Source of the DNA: Anaerolineaceae bacterium UBA2260
GTDB lineage: Bacteria; Chloroflexota; Anaerolineae; Anaerolineales; Anaerolineaceae
Reading direction: 5' to 3'
DNA: 37,519 nucleotides
Assembly: GCA_002347485.1 (NCBI GenBank)
Contig: DDXM01000065.1
Span: 5,013-42,531 of the forward strand
Shown here: positions 22,468 through 30,242 of the stretch, piece by piece
Position numbering within the stretch: the stretch's first letter is position 1
Layout: each line of letters starts with the position of its first letter
The notes under the pieces: generated by a model
Database searches by the model: none
What the model was told of the DNA's origin: nothing
What the model saw: only the letters and a program-made list of their open reading frames with translations
Program-made: the position numbers and the translations under genes

Positions 22468-24051
22468 ATGAAACTACTGACCTTTGGTTTTAATCTTCTC
22501 TTCGCCCTCAACCTGGCATTCGTTCAAGTGCAGCCTGTTCAAGCTTCCGCGACCAAGGAGTTGGCCAGGACGGAACTTCCAGTGCGCATCGACGGATTTG
22601 GCATTGACATGAGCGCCCTGCCCCCCATCACCGGGGACAACGTGGAGAGCATCCTGCAGCAGATCGCAGCGAGCGGCGCAAGGTATATCCGACAGGAAAT
22701 TAACTGGAGCGTGGTCGAAACCTCGCCCGGTGTGTATGACTGGTCCTCAGCGCTGCCATACGACCTGTTTTTCGCCGCTGCCAGCGCGCAAGGCATCAAG
22801 ATCGTCGCTGTCCTGATTGGCGGACCCGTTTACCTGGCGGCAGCCGGCGAGCCGATCAGCCGCTCCGCGGTGCGCGAGCGCTGGGGATTTTTCGTGCGGG
22901 CGGCGGTGGAGCGCTTCGGGGAGTACGTGGATACCTGGGAAATCGGCGGCGAGCTTAACAGCAGTTACGCGCTGACCCCCTTCCTCGCGCCATTATCTCC
23001 TGGCATGGCCATTGGTCCGAACCCGGCATATTACAGCAAACTGCTTCGTTTGGCTTCAGAGGTGATCAAGGATGCCGACCCAAACGACCAGGTTTGGCTG
23101 GGTTCGCTCAGCGGGATTTTCGATGACCACTGCGCGATGAACCCCCTCACCTACCTGCTTGAATTGAACGCGACAAAGAGCTGGCGGGATTTCGACGCCA
23201 TCCTCTACACCCCCGCGCAGGGCAGCGCCGCGCCTGAGCGCTCGTCTTCCGGCAAGGTCAACTCAACTTGCGCGTCGAACCTGATGTCCACACCAGTGTC
23301 CCTCTCTGAAGAGGTTTACGCCGTGCAGGAGCTCGCCCGCCAATTGGGCGGCAAGCCGGTGCTGGTCAGCAGCCTGGGTTGGGACGCGAACGAACTTTCC
23401 GTCCTGGGCTCGGGTCGCGAGCTCTCCGCCAGCCAGGTTGAAGCCGACCTGCTGGTTCGCGCTTCCGTCATTCTGATGGCGCAGAACGCTGTTCCTCTCG
23501 TCTTCTGGCATTCAGATTTACTTTCGAATCCGAGCGCCCAACACGCCCTCGCCAACTTGCAGGCAATCCTGCACAACGCCAAACCGCTCGGCCGCGCGGC
23601 TGGAACGGATGACGCGCTGCACGAGTATCACTTCCGCAAAGGCGGCGAGTACACGATCATCGCCTGGCACGCAACAGATGGTGACGCAACCTCCCCGGCC
23701 TTGCTGCAGGCTGGAGACCTGTCCTCTCTGACTGCCTGGATGGTGGACGCGGAGACCCTTACCCAGCAAACAGGACAGGCTTACCCGATCGATGACAATG
23801 GACAGGTATCCGTGCCGCTCAATGAACGCCCGCTCATTTTCACCGGCAGGTCAGGGGATCTTCTCCTCACCATACAATACACCCTGGAAGATCAAGCTGA
23901 ATTGGTTCAGATCGAATTGGGGAAATTACTGAAGCGCGGATTGAACGAGGCGAAGAACGCGTTTGTCAGCCTGCTGGAAAAGGAACTCGACGAGGCAAAG
24001 GAAAGCGCCCTGGAATGGGGTGAAGATAAACTGGACGAACTGCTGCCTTGA
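22468..24051 (+). CDS. Secreted TIM-barrel glycosidase-like protein, probably inactive
   Basis: The 527 residue protein has a signal peptide (residues 1-28, ending VQASA) and a clan GH-A-like barrel. Barrel features are GARYIRQEINWSVVETSPGVYDWS, GIKIVAVLIGG, then W-E-I-G-G-E-L-N, where Glu162 takes the acid/base position usually written W-N-E-P. The second catalytic Glu is normally in a T-E-x-G-W motif late in the barrel; here that strand reads S-S-L-G-W with Ser302 in its place. The remainder holds a beta domain (about 380-470) and a C-terminal charged helix (about 475-527, Glu/Lys-rich, coiled-coil-like). It may be a carbohydrate-binding pseudoenzyme. The next gene, also exported, starts 47 nt downstream. 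Confidence 0.75.
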   Translation: MKLLTFGFNLLFALNLAFVQVQPVQASATKELARTELPVRIDGFGIDMSALPPITGDNVESILQQIAASGARYIRQEINWSVVETSPGVYDWSSALPYDLFFAAASAQGIKIVAVLIGGPVYLAAAGEPISRSAVRERWGFFVRAAVERFGEYVDTWEIGGELNSSYALTPFLAPLSPGMAIGPNPAYYSKLLRLASEVIKDADPNDQVWLGSLSGIFDDHCAMNPLTYLLELNATKSWRDFDAILYTPAQGSAAPERSSSGKVNSTCASNLMSTPVSLSEEVYAVQELARQLGGKPVLVSSLGWDANELSVLGSGRELSASQVEADLLVRASVILMAQNAVPLVFWHSDLLSNPSAQHALANLQAILHNAKPLGRAAGTDDALHEYHFRKGGEYTIIAWHATDGDATSPALLQAGDLSSLTAWMVDAETLTQQTGQAYPIDDNGQVSVPLNERPLIFTGRSGDLLLTIQYTLEDQAELVQIELGKLLKRGLNEAKNAFVSLLEKELDEAKESALEWGEDKLDELLP

Positions 24052-24098
24052 GTCAGGATATAATCAGGATATCAATACCGCGCTTAAGGATGTGGAAA

Positions 24099-25220
24099 AT
24101 GAAAAGATTCCTGCCATGGCTCATCGGGGGATTGTTGCTTATTTCACTGTCCGCCTGCTCAATAACGGAAGTCACACCGATACCCTCGGAAGCACCTATC
24201 ACCTCTACACTCCCCAACATTACGCCATCACAGGCTCCCAGCCCTACTGTGCTGGTGACGGAAGTGGTTACCCTGCCGATCATAGCCAACAATACACAAT
24301 ATTTGCAACTCTCACAACGCGCTGCTGTGAGCAATATCCAGGATATCGTGTGGTCACAGGATAGTTCCACGCTGACATTGATCACCCAGAACGCCGATTC
24401 TGGAAGCAACCAGGTCTTCAGCGTGAGCATTCTCGATGCGCAGGACCTCTCCACGCGCGCGGTTTTCTCCTCGGTGGGCAACCGCATCTCCGCTGTGGCT
24501 TCAGACGGGCACACCGCCGCGGTTATTGATAAGGACATGCGGGCGTTCAGCATCGTGGATGCCGCCTCGGGCGGTACAACGCTGGGTAGCAAGGTGACTG
24601 ATTTTCTGATCAACAACATCACATTTTCGCCTGATTTGCGCTACATCGCAGTGACCAAACAGGAATCCTGGGAAGTGGTTTTATATGATTTCAACTCCCT
24701 TCAGGAGGTAAGGGTGCTAACCGGTTTCGAGACCGCTGCGCCGGTCTTCGACGCACGGTTTGACCACAGCCCCCAGTGGATCGCGTGGCTGGCCCGCGGC
24801 ACGCTGCAGCTGCAGGAAGTGGAAACCGGCCGGTTGAGCGGGATTTTCTCTCACGAGGATTTTGTCACCGCTTACGCGATCGCGCCGCAGGGAACGATCC
24901 TTGCCAGCTGCGCCGCCAGGATGGTGGGCGGAGAAATGCTTCCTGCGATCACACTGTGGGATACCACAACCTCCATGGCGCTCCAAATGCTGGTGATGAA
25001 CGAATCCGTGTATAACGTGCAATTTTCACCGGACGAGAAGTTGCTGGTAGCCGCGGTCGGAAGTGATTTGCAGTTGTGGGATCCGACCAGCGGGATGCTT
25101 CTCAATACGCTGAGTGGGCACTCGGACATCATCCTACAGCTCGCCATCTCGCCTGATCAGCACACCATCGCCACGTCCGGGTTGGATAACCAGCTCTTTC
25201 TATGGCAAATCATCGAGTGA
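24099..25220 (+). CDS. WD40-like beta-propeller lipoprotein
   Basis: The 373 residue protein has the signal MKRFLPWLIGGLLLISLSAC (lipobox L-S-A-C), a Pro/Ser/Thr linker and a seven-blade-like propeller. The clearest blades are at the C-terminus: FSPDEKLLVAAVGSDLQLWD, then LSGHSDIILQLAISPDQ and LDNQLFLWQ. Earlier blades have decayed W-D pairs (IVWSQDSSTLTL, FSPDLRYIAVT). It is likely a surface scaffold. ATG 24099 is preferred because AAGGA is eight nt upstream and the signal starts correctly; the frame is open from TTG 24048. A TATAAT lies at 24059-24064. It may share transcripts with the upstream glycosidase-like gene. Confidence 0.85.
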   Translation: MKRFLPWLIGGLLLISLSACSITEVTPIPSEAPITSTLPNITPSQAPSPTVLVTEVVTLPIIANNTQYLQLSQRAAVSNIQDIVWSQDSSTLTLITQNADSGSNQVFSVSILDAQDLSTRAVFSSVGNRISAVASDGHTAAVIDKDMRAFSIVDAASGGTTLGSKVTDFLINNITFSPDLRYIAVTKQESWEVVLYDFNSLQEVRVLTGFETAAPVFDARFDHSPQWIAWLARGTLQLQEVETGRLSGIFSHEDFVTAYAIAPQGTILASCAARMVGGEMLPAITLWDTTTSMALQMLVMNESVYNVQFSPDEKLLVAAVGSDLQLWDPTSGMLLNTLSGHSDIILQLAISPDQHTIATSGLDNQLFLWQIIE

Positions 25221-25311
25221 TCACCCGAAACGATCACTCCTTCTAACGAGTTTTTTCTCGAAATAATCCCTGTGGTATACTTCCTGCGCATTTTAGCGCC
25301 ATGGTGCCCCC

Positions 25312-27222
25312 ATGCCATTATTAACCGCTGTTAATCTCTCCAAGTCTTTCGGTCCGGTGGATATCTTCCCCGAGATGTCTTTCAGCGTTCCGCACCGCGC
25401 GCGCATCGGCCTGGTCGGCCCCAACGGGGTTGGCAAGACCACCTTATTGCGCATCCTGATCGGTGACGAAGAAGCCTCCAGCGGTAGCGTGCACCGCGCG
25501 CGCGATATCCGCATCGGCTACCTGCCCCAGGAAGCCGTCCTCGAGTCCTCGCGCACCGTGTGGGAGGAATGCCTGACGGTCTTCGAACCACTCCAAACCA
25601 TGCAACAGGAGCTGCACCAATTTGAAAAAGCACTATCTGAGAATCCCGCATCGAACGAACTGATGGAATCCTACGGCGCGCTGCAAACGCGTTTCGAACG
25701 GGCGGGCGGGTATGAGTATGAAACCCGCGTGCGCATCACGCTGAGCGGGCTTGGTTTCAGCCGCGTGGATGAAAGGCGACCAGTCACGCAACTTTCCGGT
25801 GGTCAGCGCACCAGGGTGATGCTCGCCAAGCTGCTGCTTTCGGAACCTGACCTGCTGCTGCTCGACGAGCCAACCAACCACCTGGACATCTCGGCAGTGG
25901 AATGGCTGGAATCCTTCTTCAAGGATTGGCCCGGCGGGGTGCTGATCGTCTCCCATGACCGTTACTTCCTCGACCAGGTAACCAACCAGACCTGGGAAAT
26001 GACCCCGGCGCTGGAAGGGTACCGCGGTAATTACAGTGCGTTCCTGGCGCAGCGCGAAGAGCGCTACAAGCGCCGCCTTGAAGAATACGAAGCCCAGCAG
26101 GAATTCATCGAGAAGGAAGAGGATTACATCCGGCGCAACATTGCCGGGCAGAACACACGCCAGGCGCAGGGAAGACGCAAACGCCTGGAACGCATGCTGG
26201 ATGAAGCCAAGCTGACTCCGCCGCAGACTCGCCGAAGTCTGAAACTTGACCTGAGATCCTCCGGCCGCAGCGGCGATCTGGTGCTGCGCACGCGCTCGCT
26301 CTCGGTGGGTTACGTTGATGAAGGAAGACCGCTCTTTTCGGTGGACGACCTGGTGCTGGTGCGGGGTGAATGCGCTGCCATCATCGGACCCAATGGCGCT
26401 GGAAAAACCACCTTCCTCAAAACTATCCTCGAGCAAATCCCGCCCTACTCCGGCGAGACCATCCTGGGCGCCAGCCTGCAGATCGGCTACTTCGCCCAGG
26501 CGCACGAGGGATTGCACGCCGATTGGACCTTGATGGACGAGATCCAGGCAATGCGCCCCAAATGGCTGCCCGCTGAGATCCGCGATTACCTGGCGCGCTT
26601 CCTCTTCACCGGCGATGATGTGTTCAAGGAAGTCAACCTTCTTTCCGGCGGCGAACGCGGCAGGCTGGCCCTGGCCTGCCTGGCACTGCAGGGAGCAAAC
26701 CTGCTGCTGCTCGACGAACCCACCAACCACCTCGACCTGCCCTCGCAGGAGATCCTGCAGGCCATCCTGTCGCAGTTCCAGGGCACCATCCTGCTGGTCT
26801 CTCACGACCGTTACCTGATCGACGCGCTGGCCACCCAGGTGTGGGAAGTGCTGCCCATTGAGCGCAAGTTAAGCGTTTTCAAGGGCACCTACAGCGAATA
26901 TCGCGCCGCAAGGCAGGCTGCCGCCGCGACTGCCGCAGCGCAACCTGCAGAAAACAAGGTGAGCCTGAGCAGAAAGCCAGGCGCGAAGAACGGTTTGAGC
27001 AAAGGCGAACTTCAGAAACTGCTCGACCGCATTCATAAACTGGAAAACCAGATCGCCAGCCTGGAGGAACAGTCCCGTCTGATCGAAGCCCAGTTGAGCG
27101 ACCCCCGCGTTGACCTGGCCAAAGTGCAAAAACTCGGCGGCGAATACTCGCGGGTCCAATCGGAACTTGAAGAATGCGTCCATTTATGGAGCGAGCTGAG
27201 CGGCACATTGCATAACGAATGA
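25312..27222 (+). CDS. ABC-F family ATP-binding protein
   Basis: The 636 residue protein carries two ABC cassettes and no membrane segment. Cassette one has G-P-N-G-V-G-K-T (36-43), LSGGQRTRVMLAKLL and LLLLDEPTNHLD; cassette two has G-P-N-G-A-G-K-T, LSGGERGRLALACLAL and LLLLDEPTNHLD. Between them is the ABC-F linker (RREERYKRR-like, QQEFIEKEEDYIRRNIAGQ), and a coiled-coil C-terminal domain (about 565-630) follows an Ala-rich stretch. ABC-F proteins act on ribosomes (translation factors or antibiotic protection); the Uup/YdiF-like layout suggests a housekeeping factor. ATG 25312 has no obvious ribosome site. The terminator at 27220 follows directly. Confidence 0.92.
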   Translation: MPLLTAVNLSKSFGPVDIFPEMSFSVPHRARIGLVGPNGVGKTTLLRILIGDEEASSGSVHRARDIRIGYLPQEAVLESSRTVWEECLTVFEPLQTMQQELHQFEKALSENPASNELMESYGALQTRFERAGGYEYETRVRITLSGLGFSRVDERRPVTQLSGGQRTRVMLAKLLLSEPDLLLLDEPTNHLDISAVEWLESFFKDWPGGVLIVSHDRYFLDQVTNQTWEMTPALEGYRGNYSAFLAQREERYKRRLEEYEAQQEFIEKEEDYIRRNIAGQNTRQAQGRRKRLERMLDEAKLTPPQTRRSLKLDLRSSGRSGDLVLRTRSLSVGYVDEGRPLFSVDDLVLVRGECAAIIGPNGAGKTTFLKTILEQIPPYSGETILGASLQIGYFAQAHEGLHADWTLMDEIQAMRPKWLPAEIRDYLARFLFTGDDVFKEVNLLSGGERGRLALACLALQGANLLLLDEPTNHLDLPSQEILQAILSQFQGTILLVSHDRYLIDALATQVWEVLPIERKLSVFKGTYSEYRAARQAAAATAAAQPAENKVSLSRKPGAKNGLSKGELQKLLDRIHKLENQIASLEEQSRLIEAQLSDPRVDLAKVQKLGGEYSRVQSELEECVHLWSELSGTLHNE

Positions 27223-27245
27223 TCCCGGCTGATTGGCCGGGATCA
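27220..27245 (+). terminator. Rho-independent terminator after ABC-F gene
   Basis: TGATCCCGGC (27220-27229) pairs perfectly with GCCGGGATCA (27236-27245) over a 6 nt loop. The following CGATTTTCT is a weak T tract. It separates the ABC-F gene from the convergent nadE. Confidence 0.65.
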
Positions 27246-27266
27246 CGATTTTCTAAACCGCTACTT

Positions 27267-28088
27267 TCATCCTCCCCATTCAGAAAGGTTCAGGAAATCG
27301 TAATTATTCTCGCTCGCGTCGAGTTTCGCGATCGGCGGGAGCACACGCTTGAATTGCGATTTGCGCACGCGGTCAATGACAGCCCGGACAAATTCACGCG
27401 CGAACCCTTTTTCCACGCATTCTTCCGGAGAAACGCGCTGATCGACAAGCAGGTGCAGCACCTGGTCCACATCGGCATAGGTAAAACCCAGCTCGCCTTC
27501 ATCAGTCTGCCCGACCCAAAGATCAGCCGACGGCGGCTTGGTGATGATCACTTTGGGCACGCCCAGTGCGCGCGAAAGCTGCCTGACCTGGATTTTGTAC
27601 AGGTCGCCCAGCGGATTGAGCGCGTTGGCCGAATCGCCATAAAGGGTGGTGTAACCGAGCAGGTACTCGGTCTTGTTGCCGGTGCCCAGCACAAGTCCCT
27701 TGAACGCCGCGGATTGGTCAAACAGGACGATCATGCGTTCACGCGCCATGATATTTCCTTTGCGCAGTTCATCCATCTCCGGAAAACGCGTGAACAACGG
27801 CTCGACCATGTCGGTGATGGGGATGGTGAGGCTGGGGATTCCCAGCGCGTCGATGACCAGCTGCGCGTGCTCCATGGATTCTGCCGACGAGGTGCGGTAA
27901 GGCATACGCACGCCGAGCACGTTTTCCGCCCCCAGCGCATCCACCGCCAGGTAACACGCCAGGGTGGAGTCCAACCCACCGGAAAGCCCCACCACCAGCC
28001 TGGTGTACCTGGCTTTTGCCACTTCCTCGCGGATGAAGGTGGTGAGTTTGCTACGAACAAGGTCGGTATCAACGGTCAGGTCAATCAT
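27267..28088 (-). CDS. nadE: NH3-dependent NAD+ synthetase
   Basis: The 273 residue protein converts deamido-NAD (nicotinate adenine dinucleotide) to NAD with ATP and ammonia. Motifs are the PPi-loop V-V-G-L-S-G-G-L-D-S-T (SGGLDS at 36-41), RMPYRTSSAESMEHAQ, GTGNKTEYLLGYTTLYGDSA, NPLGDLYKIQVRQL and KPPSADLWVGQTDEGELG. Length is normal for the ammonia-dependent class, with no glutaminase (nitrilase) domain. ATG 28088 is four nt after AGGAGGAA, one of the best ribosome sites in the window, so NadE is very probably made as a separate protein even though the upstream frame has no stop. Convergent with ABC-F. Confidence 0.92.
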   Translation of the reverse strand: MIDLTVDTDLVRSKLTTFIREEVAKARYTRLVVGLSGGLDSTLACYLAVDALGAENVLGVRMPYRTSSAESMEHAQLVIDALGIPSLTIPITDMVEPLFTRFPEMDELRKGNIMARERMIVLFDQSAAFKGLVLGTGNKTEYLLGYTTLYGDSANALNPLGDLYKIQVRQLSRALGVPKVIITKPPSADLWVGQTDEGELGFTYADVDQVLHLLVDQRVSPEECVEKGFAREFVRAVIDRVRKSQFKRVLPPIAKLDASENNYDFLNLSEWGG

Positions 28089-28880
28089 GTTTTCCTCCTG
28101 TGTGGCGCGGATCAAAGGTATGTCGTTGTCAGGTGAAACCCCACCCCCACCAATTTTATCAAGTTTTGGTCCCGCCGCCCGCACAAACCCCCCGATCAGC
28201 GCGAAGCTGGCAGCCAGCGCCAACGCGAACAACAGGTCGCTGCGGATGCCTCTCCAGACCGGCACGGGATCCGCCCTGAACCAGGTCAGGACGGCTAAAT
28301 GCAGCGAAAAGAAGAAGCCGCTCAAAGCGAACCTGTAACCGGGTTTCCTTCCGCGGGTCAACCTTTCCACCAAGTAAAGGATGACAACCAGGCTGAGCGC
28401 TGCGACGAGCTGAAGCGGGAAGCGCGATTGCATCACGCCGGCTGCATCCGGGGAGAGCAGCCAGCCAAAGCTCCCGGGTTCGGGAACAGACCCGTACGCC
28501 ACGCCCTCAGCCCATAAGCCAAGCCAGGCAGCCGCGCCCAGCGGCATCAACAACAGGCTCATGTGATCAAGTGTCGCACTGACGCCCCGGCGCAGGAGCA
28601 GGGCGCCCAGCGCGGCAAAGAACACCCCTCCAGCGAGCGCGCCGTACGCGTTCAACCCGCCCTGCCAGAAACGAGCGACCTGGTCAGGGTGCCCCGCGTA
28701 ATAAGACCCATGCAGTAAAATATACCCCGCGCGTCCGCCCAGCAGCGCCCCCGCCAGCGTGATCAGCCCGCCAAGGACAGCGCGCAGTGCATCACGTTCA
28801 GCAGTGGAACGATAAATGCGCCACAAACCAAGCGACGCCCCAAAACCAACCAGCAGCGGGAATAAACGCAGGGAAATCAT
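27267..28880 (-). CDS. Lgt-like membrane domain reading through into NAD synthetase (537-residue open frame)
   Basis: The first about 250 residues (28880 down to about 28130) form seven membrane segments resembling prolipoprotein diacylglyceryl transferase: GGRAGYILLHGSYYAGHPD, F-W-Q-G-G-L-N-A-Y-G-A-L, L-W-A-E-G-V-A-Y-G, SRFPLQLVAAL. The essential His of the canonical S-F-H-G-G is Tyr here, and R-H-P-S-Q-L-Y-E has become R-F-P-L-Q-L-V-A, so classical lipid transfer is unlikely. The frame then passes a Gly-rich stretch with no stop and enters NadE. NadE has its own strong start (see separate entry). Adding one G to the G run at 28139-28142 would create a TGA at 28129-28131, so the fusion may be a sequence error. 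No ribosome site is seen before ATG 28880. Confidence 0.65.
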   Translation of the reverse strand: MISLRLFPLLVGFGASLGLWRIYRSTAERDALRAVLGGLITLAGALLGGRAGYILLHGSYYAGHPDQVARFWQGGLNAYGALAGGVFFAALGALLLRRGVSATLDHMSLLLMPLGAAAWLGLWAEGVAYGSVPEPGSFGWLLSPDAAGVMQSRFPLQLVAALSLVVILYLVERLTRGRKPGYRFALSGFFFSLHLAVLTWFRADPVPVWRGIRSDLLFALALAASFALIGGFVRAAGPKLDKIGGGGVSPDNDIPLIRATQEENMIDLTVDTDLVRSKLTTFIREEVAKARYTRLVVGLSGGLDSTLACYLAVDALGAENVLGVRMPYRTSSAESMEHAQLVIDALGIPSLTIPITDMVEPLFTRFPEMDELRKGNIMARERMIVLFDQSAAFKGLVLGTGNKTEYLLGYTTLYGDSANALNPLGDLYKIQVRQLSRALGVPKVIITKPPSADLWVGQTDEGELGFTYADVDQVLHLLVDQRVSPEECVEKGFAREFVRAVIDRVRKSQFKRVLPPIAKLDASENNYDFLNLSEWGG

Positions 28881-28900
28881 TTTTTAGTGCGAATGGATTT

Positions 28901-28922
28901 AAAAAACCGGTCAAAGACCGGT
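28901..28922 (-). terminator. Rho-independent terminator after NifU-domain gene, leftward
   Basis: On the minus strand ACCGGTC, loop TTT, GACCGGT is followed by T6 (plus-strand A run 28901-28906). It begins within two nt of the NFU stop codon and separates that operon from the Lgt-like/nadE gene. Confidence 0.85.
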
Positions 28923-28923
28923 A

Positions 28924-29169
28924 TTACTCGACAGCTTCGACGCTTTCAACTTCAGGGAAGAATTGGCGCACAGTTCCTTCCACCCAGCCTTTGATCGTGA
29001 CCGGTGTGTGCGGGCAGCCAATGCAGGCGCCGCCCAGGCGCACCTTGACCACCTTGCCGTCAAAGGATACGTATTCCACTTCGCCGCCGTGGTAGGTGGC
29101 AATGTAAGCGCTCAATTGCTCGATCAGACCCTTCAGTTGTTCGGTTTTCGTGAATCCGTTCTCTGTCAT
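28924..29169 (-). CDS. NifU C-terminal (NFU) domain iron-sulfur scaffold
   Basis: The 81 residue protein is a single NFU domain with the cluster-binding C-x-x-C in G-A-C-I-G-C-P-H (cysteines four positions apart), preceded by HGGEVEYVSFDGKVVKVRLGG. Such proteins carry [4Fe-4S] clusters between subunits or deliver them to apo-enzymes. AAGGAGC lies just before ATG 29169. The gene starts 15 nt after the cNMP-domain gene ends, so the two form an operon ending at the terminator 28901-28922. Confidence 0.92.
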   Translation of the reverse strand: MTENGFTKTEQLKGLIEQLSAYIATYHGGEVEYVSFDGKVVKVRLGGACIGCPHTPVTIKGWVEGTVRQFFPEVESVEAVE

Positions 29170-29184
29170 CGCTGCTCCTTAACA

Positions 29185-29658
29185 CTAATTGTCGTCCTGG
29201 CAGGTCATCGCCAGGTTGATCATGCTCATGATCTGCTCGTGGATCTTTGCCGGTTGCTGCGCGACCGACAGGGCGATCTTTTCCAATAATACCACGCCTG
29301 TCTCATGATGGAGCTCGCAAAACTTCTGTAACCTGTATGCCTGAAGGCGATATACGGAACAAGGACTGATGGCTGTGACCGTGGATGAGTAAACTTCGCG
29401 CCCGAGGATGGAAGACCAGCCAAACACGCCGCCGGAAGACAACTTTCCGACCGAGATCTCGGGTGCGTCGTACGGTTTGTGCGTGATCTCGACTTCGCCG
29501 CTGACGACGATATAAAGGTTGGTCGCGCGACAATTTTGCCGCAGGATCGCCTCTCCAGCGGAAAAGCTCGCCACCTCGATGATTCTTTTCAACTCATCGA
29601 GTTCCTCTTCAGTAAAGCCGTCAAAAAGCGTTAATTTCAATTGTTCATCTGTTAACAT
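29185..29658 (-). CDS. Cyclic-nucleotide-binding-domain protein without output domain
   Basis: The 157 residue protein has the cNMP-binding beta-roll: FDGFTEEELDELKRI, SFSAGEAILRQNCRATNLYIVVSGEVEI, KLSSGGVFGWSSILGREVYSSTVTA. The canonical phosphate-binding G-E-x-A-x-x-x-x-x-P-R-x-A is replaced by G-G-V-F-G-W-S-S-I-L-G-R, so cAMP binding is doubtful. Unlike Crp/Fnr proteins it has no winged helix; the C-terminus is a short helix ending TCQDDN. It may sense a small ligand or pair with another protein. It is first gene of an operon with the NFU scaffold and divergent from the OsmC gene (155 bp between starts). Confidence 0.85.
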   Translation of the reverse strand: MLTDEQLKLTLFDGFTEEELDELKRIIEVASFSAGEAILRQNCRATNLYIVVSGEVEITHKPYDAPEISVGKLSSGGVFGWSSILGREVYSSTVTAISPCSVYRLQAYRLQKFCELHHETGVVLLEKIALSVAQQPAKIHEQIMSMINLAMTCQDDN

Positions 29659-29813
29659 GTTTTTATCTTAATTCACAACACTTCCTAAAGGTAGTGGAAT
29701 TATTACCATTCTCCACGGATAAAACTCACGAACAATGCATGATGTCCAATGCTGTCACTTTTTTACGGGTTAAGCATCCAAGAGTAAGAAAAATTATTTT
29801 GGAGACCACAAGC

Positions 29814-30209
29814 ATGGACATGATCATCGATTTTCCTGGCGGCGCGCGGGTTGACGCCCATTTTGGACCCTACACGGTTGTCACCGATCAACCACCCGCC
29901 GGGGGTGGCAAGGGCATGGCGCCCACTCCCTTCGCTATTTTTATTTCCAGCCTTGGCACCTGCGCCGGGATCTACGTGCTGGGGTTCTTGCGCCAACGCA
30001 ATCTGCCAACGGAAAACGTGCGTATCATTCAGCGCGTCTACGCCAGCCCGTCCACCGGGTTGATCGACAACGTGGAAATGGAAATCCAGGTTCCTCCTGA
30101 GATCCCCGAAAAATACCACAAAGCTCTTATCCTTTCAGCTGAACTATGCAAGGTAAAGCAGCAGATGGAAGCCCCCCCGCAATTCAACATCACCACCCGC
30201 ACACTATGA
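29814..30209 (+). CDS. OsmC/Ohr-family protein
   Basis: The 131 residue protein fits the OsmC fold: MDMIIDFPGGARVDAHFGP, M-A-P-T-P-F-A-I-F, SSLGTCAGIYVLGFLRQRNL with the first redox Cys, and LSAELCKVKQQM with the second. Both cysteines of the peroxidatic pair are kept, so thiol-based reduction of peroxides is possible, though many members of this YhfA-like branch have unknown substrates. ATG 29814 is nine nt after TTGGAG; the frame is open back to 29694 but the extra residues are not family-like. A terminator follows. Confidence 0.87.
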   Translation: MDMIIDFPGGARVDAHFGPYTVVTDQPPAGGGKGMAPTPFAIFISSLGTCAGIYVLGFLRQRNLPTENVRIIQRVYASPSTGLIDNVEMEIQVPPEIPEKYHKALILSAELCKVKQQMEAPPQFNITTRTL

Positions 30210-30217
30210 AAAATCAC

Positions 30218-30242
30218 CGGTCTCTTTATTGAGACCGTTTTT
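30218..30242 (+). terminator. Rho-independent terminator after OsmC gene
   Basis: CGGTCTC (30218-30224), loop TTTATT, GAGACCG (30231-30237), then T5 (30238-30242). It overlaps the stop codon of the convergent btuD. Confidence 0.85.

Noticed and set aside
25633..26805. Minus-strand frame of 390 codons
   Set aside because: It lies opposite the two ABC cassettes of the ABC-F gene; no family motif and no ribosome site.
27219..28136. Plus-strand frame of 305 codons over nadE
   Set aside because: The minus strand carries all NadE motifs; the plus frame is His/Arg/Gln-rich without motifs, and its start lies in a terminator stem.
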